Shown: positions 61,396-64,000 of the stretch, one piece after another | Layout: each line of letters begins with the position of its first letter | Numbering within the stretch: position 1 is the first letter of the stretch | Assembly (NCBI GenBank): GCA_021325555.1 | Contig: JAJPGY010000021.1 | Location: 62,001-126,000, forward strand | From: Pseudomonadota bacterium | GTDB lineage: Bacteria; Cyanobacteriota; Vampirovibrionia; Obscuribacterales; Obscuribacteraceae | Length of the DNA: 64,000 nucleotides | Reading direction: 5' to 3' | Translations under genes and position numbers: made by a program | Notes under the pieces: generated by a model | Databases searched by the model: none | Seen by the model: only the letters and a program-made list of their open reading frames with translations | What the model was told of the DNA's origin: nothing

Positions 61396-62208
61396 ATGGC
61401 TGAGACGACGTTGCCCGGAACACAGGCGCTTTTGCCGGCTGCGGGGCAGCCGGTCAAGCTCAATCTGGGCTGCGGCAGGGAGCTGCTCGACGGCTACGTC
61501 AACGTCGATCTGTTCTCCGATGAGCCGACCGTGCTGAAGATGGACATTCGCCGGCTGGATCTGCCGGACAATTACGCGGATGAGGCGTTCAGCAGCCACA
61601 GCCTCGAGCACCTGCCCGGGCCGGAAACGTTGCCGGTATTGCAGGAATGGTGTCGTGTCCTCAAGCCGGGCGGCAGGATAAAGCTCAACCTGCCGGATTT
61701 CGAATGGTGCATCCACAAGTGGCTGTCCTTGCCGGAAAGCGAGCGCTGGGGCTACCCGTTGTCGATGATCTTCGGCACCCAGTGCGACCCGGGACAGATA
61801 CACTACACGGCTTTCACCCACGCACGGGTCAAGTCCCTTCTGGACCAGGCGGGGTTTGTGGACATCACTACCCGGCCGATAGAAGCTTTCGATATGCAAT
61901 GCATCTGGGCTGAAGCCGTCAAACCTGCCGGCGCCGGGCAGTCCGGCAGCCGGCTGTCCGAGCTGGAGACGGTTTCCCGAACGGCGCATTATTACAATAA
62001 TCCGCTGCCCGGTGTCGACTACAATGTGCTGGAGACCAACGAGCTGAAGCGGCAGGTAGAGGTGCTTACCCAGCATAAGGACGAGCTCGTCAAAGCGTTC
62101 AAGATGCTCGAGGCCGAGCGCGATCTCTACAAGGCCCGATGGAACAAATTGGTCAACTTCCCGCTGCTCAAGCCGCTGTTCGCAATTCGTCATCTGTTGA
62201 AGTCGTAG
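61396..62208 (+). CDS. SAM-dependent methyltransferase with C-terminal coiled coil
   Basis: 270 residues. Motif I LNLGCGRELLDGYVNVDLFS and SHSLEHLPGPETLPVL place it with Methyltransf_11-type sugar methyltransferases. The C-terminal 60 residues contain a heptad-rich helix (VLTQHKDELVKAFKMLEAERDLYKARW). ATG at 61396; upstream in-frame ATG adds a non-conserved Arg-rich tail. It follows the GT4 gene by 120 bases. Could terminate chain growth by methylation. Confidence 0.8.
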   Translation: MAETTLPGTQALLPAAGQPVKLNLGCGRELLDGYVNVDLFSDEPTVLKMDIRRLDLPDNYADEAFSSHSLEHLPGPETLPVLQEWCRVLKPGGRIKLNLPDFEWCIHKWLSLPESERWGYPLSMIFGTQCDPGQIHYTAFTHARVKSLLDQAGFVDITTRPIEAFDMQCIWAEAVKPAGAGQSGSRLSELETVSRTAHYYNNPLPGVDYNVLETNELKRQVEVLTQHKDELVKAFKMLEAERDLYKARWNKLVNFPLLKPLFAIRHLLKS

Positions 62209-62684
62209 AGCGCCGAAAGAACCGCCAGGACCACTTGCAGCCTGCGCTAACCAGGTTCTTGATCGCCTCTAGCTGGTACCGCCCGGCAGAAATTAATGTA
62301 ACAGGGGCGGATTGCATCCGACCGGGCGCGTGCAACGCGCCCCTACGAGCGAACGGGTTCGAAGGTCAGCAAGCCCTAGCGCAGGCTCCAGATTTTCTCC
62401 TGCGCAAACAGGAGGCAGGTGTTGTTAATGCCGAAAGACTGCGCGATCAACCTGGGCCACCTTCAAACGGTGCAGCAGTCAAAGATTGGTGGGCTTATCA
62501 CCACAATCAGTTACAAGATGCGCCAGGTCGGGCGGCGCTGTTGTTCGCGCTGGGCTTCGATGATTGAGCAACTCAAAGGCGGGGGGAATCGCTCAAAGCC
62601 TCAACTGGAGCATAAATTCGGTTTCAAGCAGGTGACCGGCCGCCATGGCTAGAATAAGCTCCGGTCGTCGTGGGACAGCCCGAG
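62209..62684. other. 476-base region with a repeat element and possible gene remnant
   Basis: It carries the second double-hairpin repeat (62271-62356). Downstream of it, one frame reads DFLLRKQEAGVVNAERL and later QLQDAPGRAALLFALG, which looks more protein-like than the other frames. It has no start and might be the end of a degraded gene. I could not name a family. Confidence 0.4.
62271..62356 (-). repeat. Dispersed double-hairpin repeat element, copy 2
   Basis: The reverse complement matches the element at 45186-45279 across most of its length. Two perfect hairpins are visible: CGGAT/ATCCG (62308-62320) and GGGCGCGT/ACGCGCCC (62324-62342), each with a 3-base loop. Copy 1 has lost some of these pairs. 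Confidence 0.87.
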
Positions 62685-64000
62685 ATGCGAATTTGTCTTA
62701 TCTCCCGAGAATATCCGCCGGACACCGGCTGGGGTGGAATCGCCACTTTTGCCAATCACCTGGCGCTGGGGCTGACCGCGCTCGGTCATGAGGTCGAGGT
62801 TGTCTCCCTGGCGCGCGACGGCGCCAGGACGGTCGTGCAGGACGGCATCCGGGTGCACCGGGTGGAGCCTCACCAGATTGACGGCGATCTGGGGGCTACC
62901 GCTTTGTGCATGCCTTACAGCCGGTACGTGATACGGACCTGCTCGGCGCTCTGGAAGAAGTTCCACGAGATTCATCGTGCCAATCCGTTCGACGTGGTCG
63001 ATTCTCCGGAGCTGCTGGCGGAGGGGCTGATCCCGGCTGTCACCAAGGCGGCGCCGCTCGTGATACGGCTTTATACTCCCCATTCCAAGTTCATCGCCGA
63101 GCAACTGCACAACGTCACAGCCTCGTACGATCACCAGTTTGTGGCGATGCTGGAGCGCGTGGCGATGCTCTCGGCGGATGCCATCACCTCACCGAGCGAC
63201 GATCTCGCTGACTTCGTCTCCGCGGATCTCAACTATCCGCGCGAGGCAATCCGCATAGTGCGAAACCCGATCGATCCGCAGCAGTTCAGCCCTGTCGGAC
63301 CAAGGGCCATCGCTTCCGACGGCCGGCCGATCGTGCTTTTCGTCGGCAGGCTGGAGGAGCGGAAAGGGATCGGTTATCTCGTCGAGGCCATTCCCGCGGT
63401 CGCCGAGATAATTCCGGAGGTTCGTTTCGTGATCGTCGGCGACGACACGAACAACGCCGCCGGTCAGCGCTCCGTGCTCGCCGAGCTGAAGGAGTCGATC
63501 CGCCGGCGCAAGTGCGAGCGTTTCGTCGAGTTCCTGCCGCGAGTGCCGCTTATGGAGTTGCCCAACTACTATCGGTCGGCGGACATCTGTGTCGTTCCAT
63601 CGGTCTACGACAACTCGCCCTACACGTGCCTGGAAGCGATGTCCTGCGGCAAGCCGGTCATCGGCACCTCGTCGGGCGGCACGAGAGAGTACATGATTCA
63701 CGGGCAGTCGGGCATTATCATTCCTCCCCGCGACCCTGACTCCATTGCCAACGCCCTGATCGGGCTTTTGAAAAGCGAGCAGGAGCGAACGCGCCTCGGC
63801 GAAAACGCCCGTGCTCGCGTGCTTGAAAAGTTCGATCGCAAGGAGATTGCCAGGCAGATGCTCGAGATCTACCAGGATGCCCGGGTGTCATACGAGCGGC
63901 GCAAGGAGATGAGCCTCTACCGCAAGCCGCCGGCCGAAGCGCTGCCGGACGCCGACGCGCTCTTGTACTCGCACGACGCGATGATCTATAACCTGCTTTA
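62685..64000 (+). CDS. Family 4 glycosyltransferase (truncated by window edge)
   Basis: At least 438 residues, open at the right edge. N-terminal RICLISREYPPDTGWGGIATFANHLALGL is the GT-B donor-side loop; the acceptor region follows. VLFVGRLEERKGIGYLVEAI and PSVYDNSPYTCLEAMSCGKPVIGTSSGGTREY are the GT4 donor-site motifs with the catalytic Glu. The ATG at 62685 has only a weak GGGA upstream. A further C-terminal extension (YRKPPAEALPDADALLYSH) continues past the edge. Confidence 0.9.
   Translation, partial: MRICLISREYPPDTGWGGIATFANHLALGLTALGHEVEVVSLARDGARTVVQDGIRVHRVEPHQIDGDLGATALCMPYSRYVIRTCSALWKKFHEIHRANPFDVVDSPELLAEGLIPAVTKAAPLVIRLYTPHSKFIAEQLHNVTASYDHQFVAMLERVAMLSADAITSPSDDLADFVSADLNYPREAIRIVRNPIDPQQFSPVGPRAIASDGRPIVLFVGRLEERKGIGYLVEAIPAVAEIIPEVRFVIVGDDTNNAAGQRSVLAELKESIRRRKCERFVEFLPRVPLMELPNYYRSADICVVPSVYDNSPYTCLEAMSCGKPVIGTSSGGTREYMIHGQSGIIIPPRDPDSIANALIGLLKSEQERTRLGENARARVLEKFDRKEIARQMLEIYQDARVSYERRKEMSLYRKPPAEALPDADALLYSHDAMIYNLL

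Noticed and set aside
62139..62567. Open frame of 142 codons across the repeat element
   Set aside because: Its first part is out of frame with the real methyltransferase and the middle is the repeat. Only the end looks protein-like, so I report it as a possible remnant and not a gene.
1..64000. CRISPR arrays, tRNA or rRNA genes, transposases
   Set aside because: I found no regular spacer-repeat pattern, no cloverleaf-like sequence with a CCA end, no rRNA-like blocks, and no DDE or serine/tyrosine recombinase.

Overview
The window is a GC-rich, gene-dense stretch from a diderm bacterium. It encodes tripartite-efflux adaptors, an RND pump and a lipopolysaccharide-type ABC exporter. The response regulators share a very regular receiver signature (DWxLPxxxGxxILKRxR, then DDYLTKPF) and occur with REC-Ser/Thr kinase and REC-histidine kinase fusions and a matrixin-type protease. 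That mix reminds me of the non-photosynthetic cyanobacterial relatives (Obscuribacterales-like), but this is an inference from memory of family style, not a phylogenetic placement. I see no rRNA, tRNA, CRISPR array, integrase or transposase.

Layout. 1-6370: a TetR regulator, with the start of a secreted-protein gene overlapping its stop, is divergent from a YbhG-YbhF-YbhS-YbhR type ABC efflux operon. 6367-16618: a run of minus-strand genes holds modABC, a REC-histidine kinase fusion, an orphan EmrA-type adaptor with a palindromic operator, endonuclease IV, a large repeat-containing protein of unknown function, a methyltransferase and FabH. 16790-29580: an uninterrupted plus-strand run holds a REC-Ser/Thr kinase, a zinc-ribbon protein, an ABC-2 transporter, a membrane thioredoxin-like protein, a toluene/alkene-type soluble diiron monooxygenase (tmoABCDE order, no reductase), then three sensor kinases and a DNA-binding response regulator. 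The first kinase overlaps the last monooxygenase gene by 8 bases. 29972-38250: a thiolase, a matrixin, an sce7726-type nuclease-like protein, an RND pump with its lipoprotein adaptor, and a short-chain dehydrogenase.

38362 to the right edge is a surface-polysaccharide locus: an SGNH protein, methyltransferases, Wzm/Wzt exporter, several glycosyltransferases including three very large multi-membrane proteins, two nucleotide-sugar epimerases, an ATP-grasp enzyme and a phosphoesterase. The last glycosyltransferase runs off the window.

Small palindromic repeats are scattered through the window, some between genes and some in frame inside genes. One roughly 90-base double-hairpin element occurs twice in opposite orientation (about 45186 and 62271). 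The most interesting signals are the monooxygenase operon translationally joined to a sensory-kinase relay, the in-frame palindromes in the large membrane proteins, and the 768-residue protein made of internal repeats.
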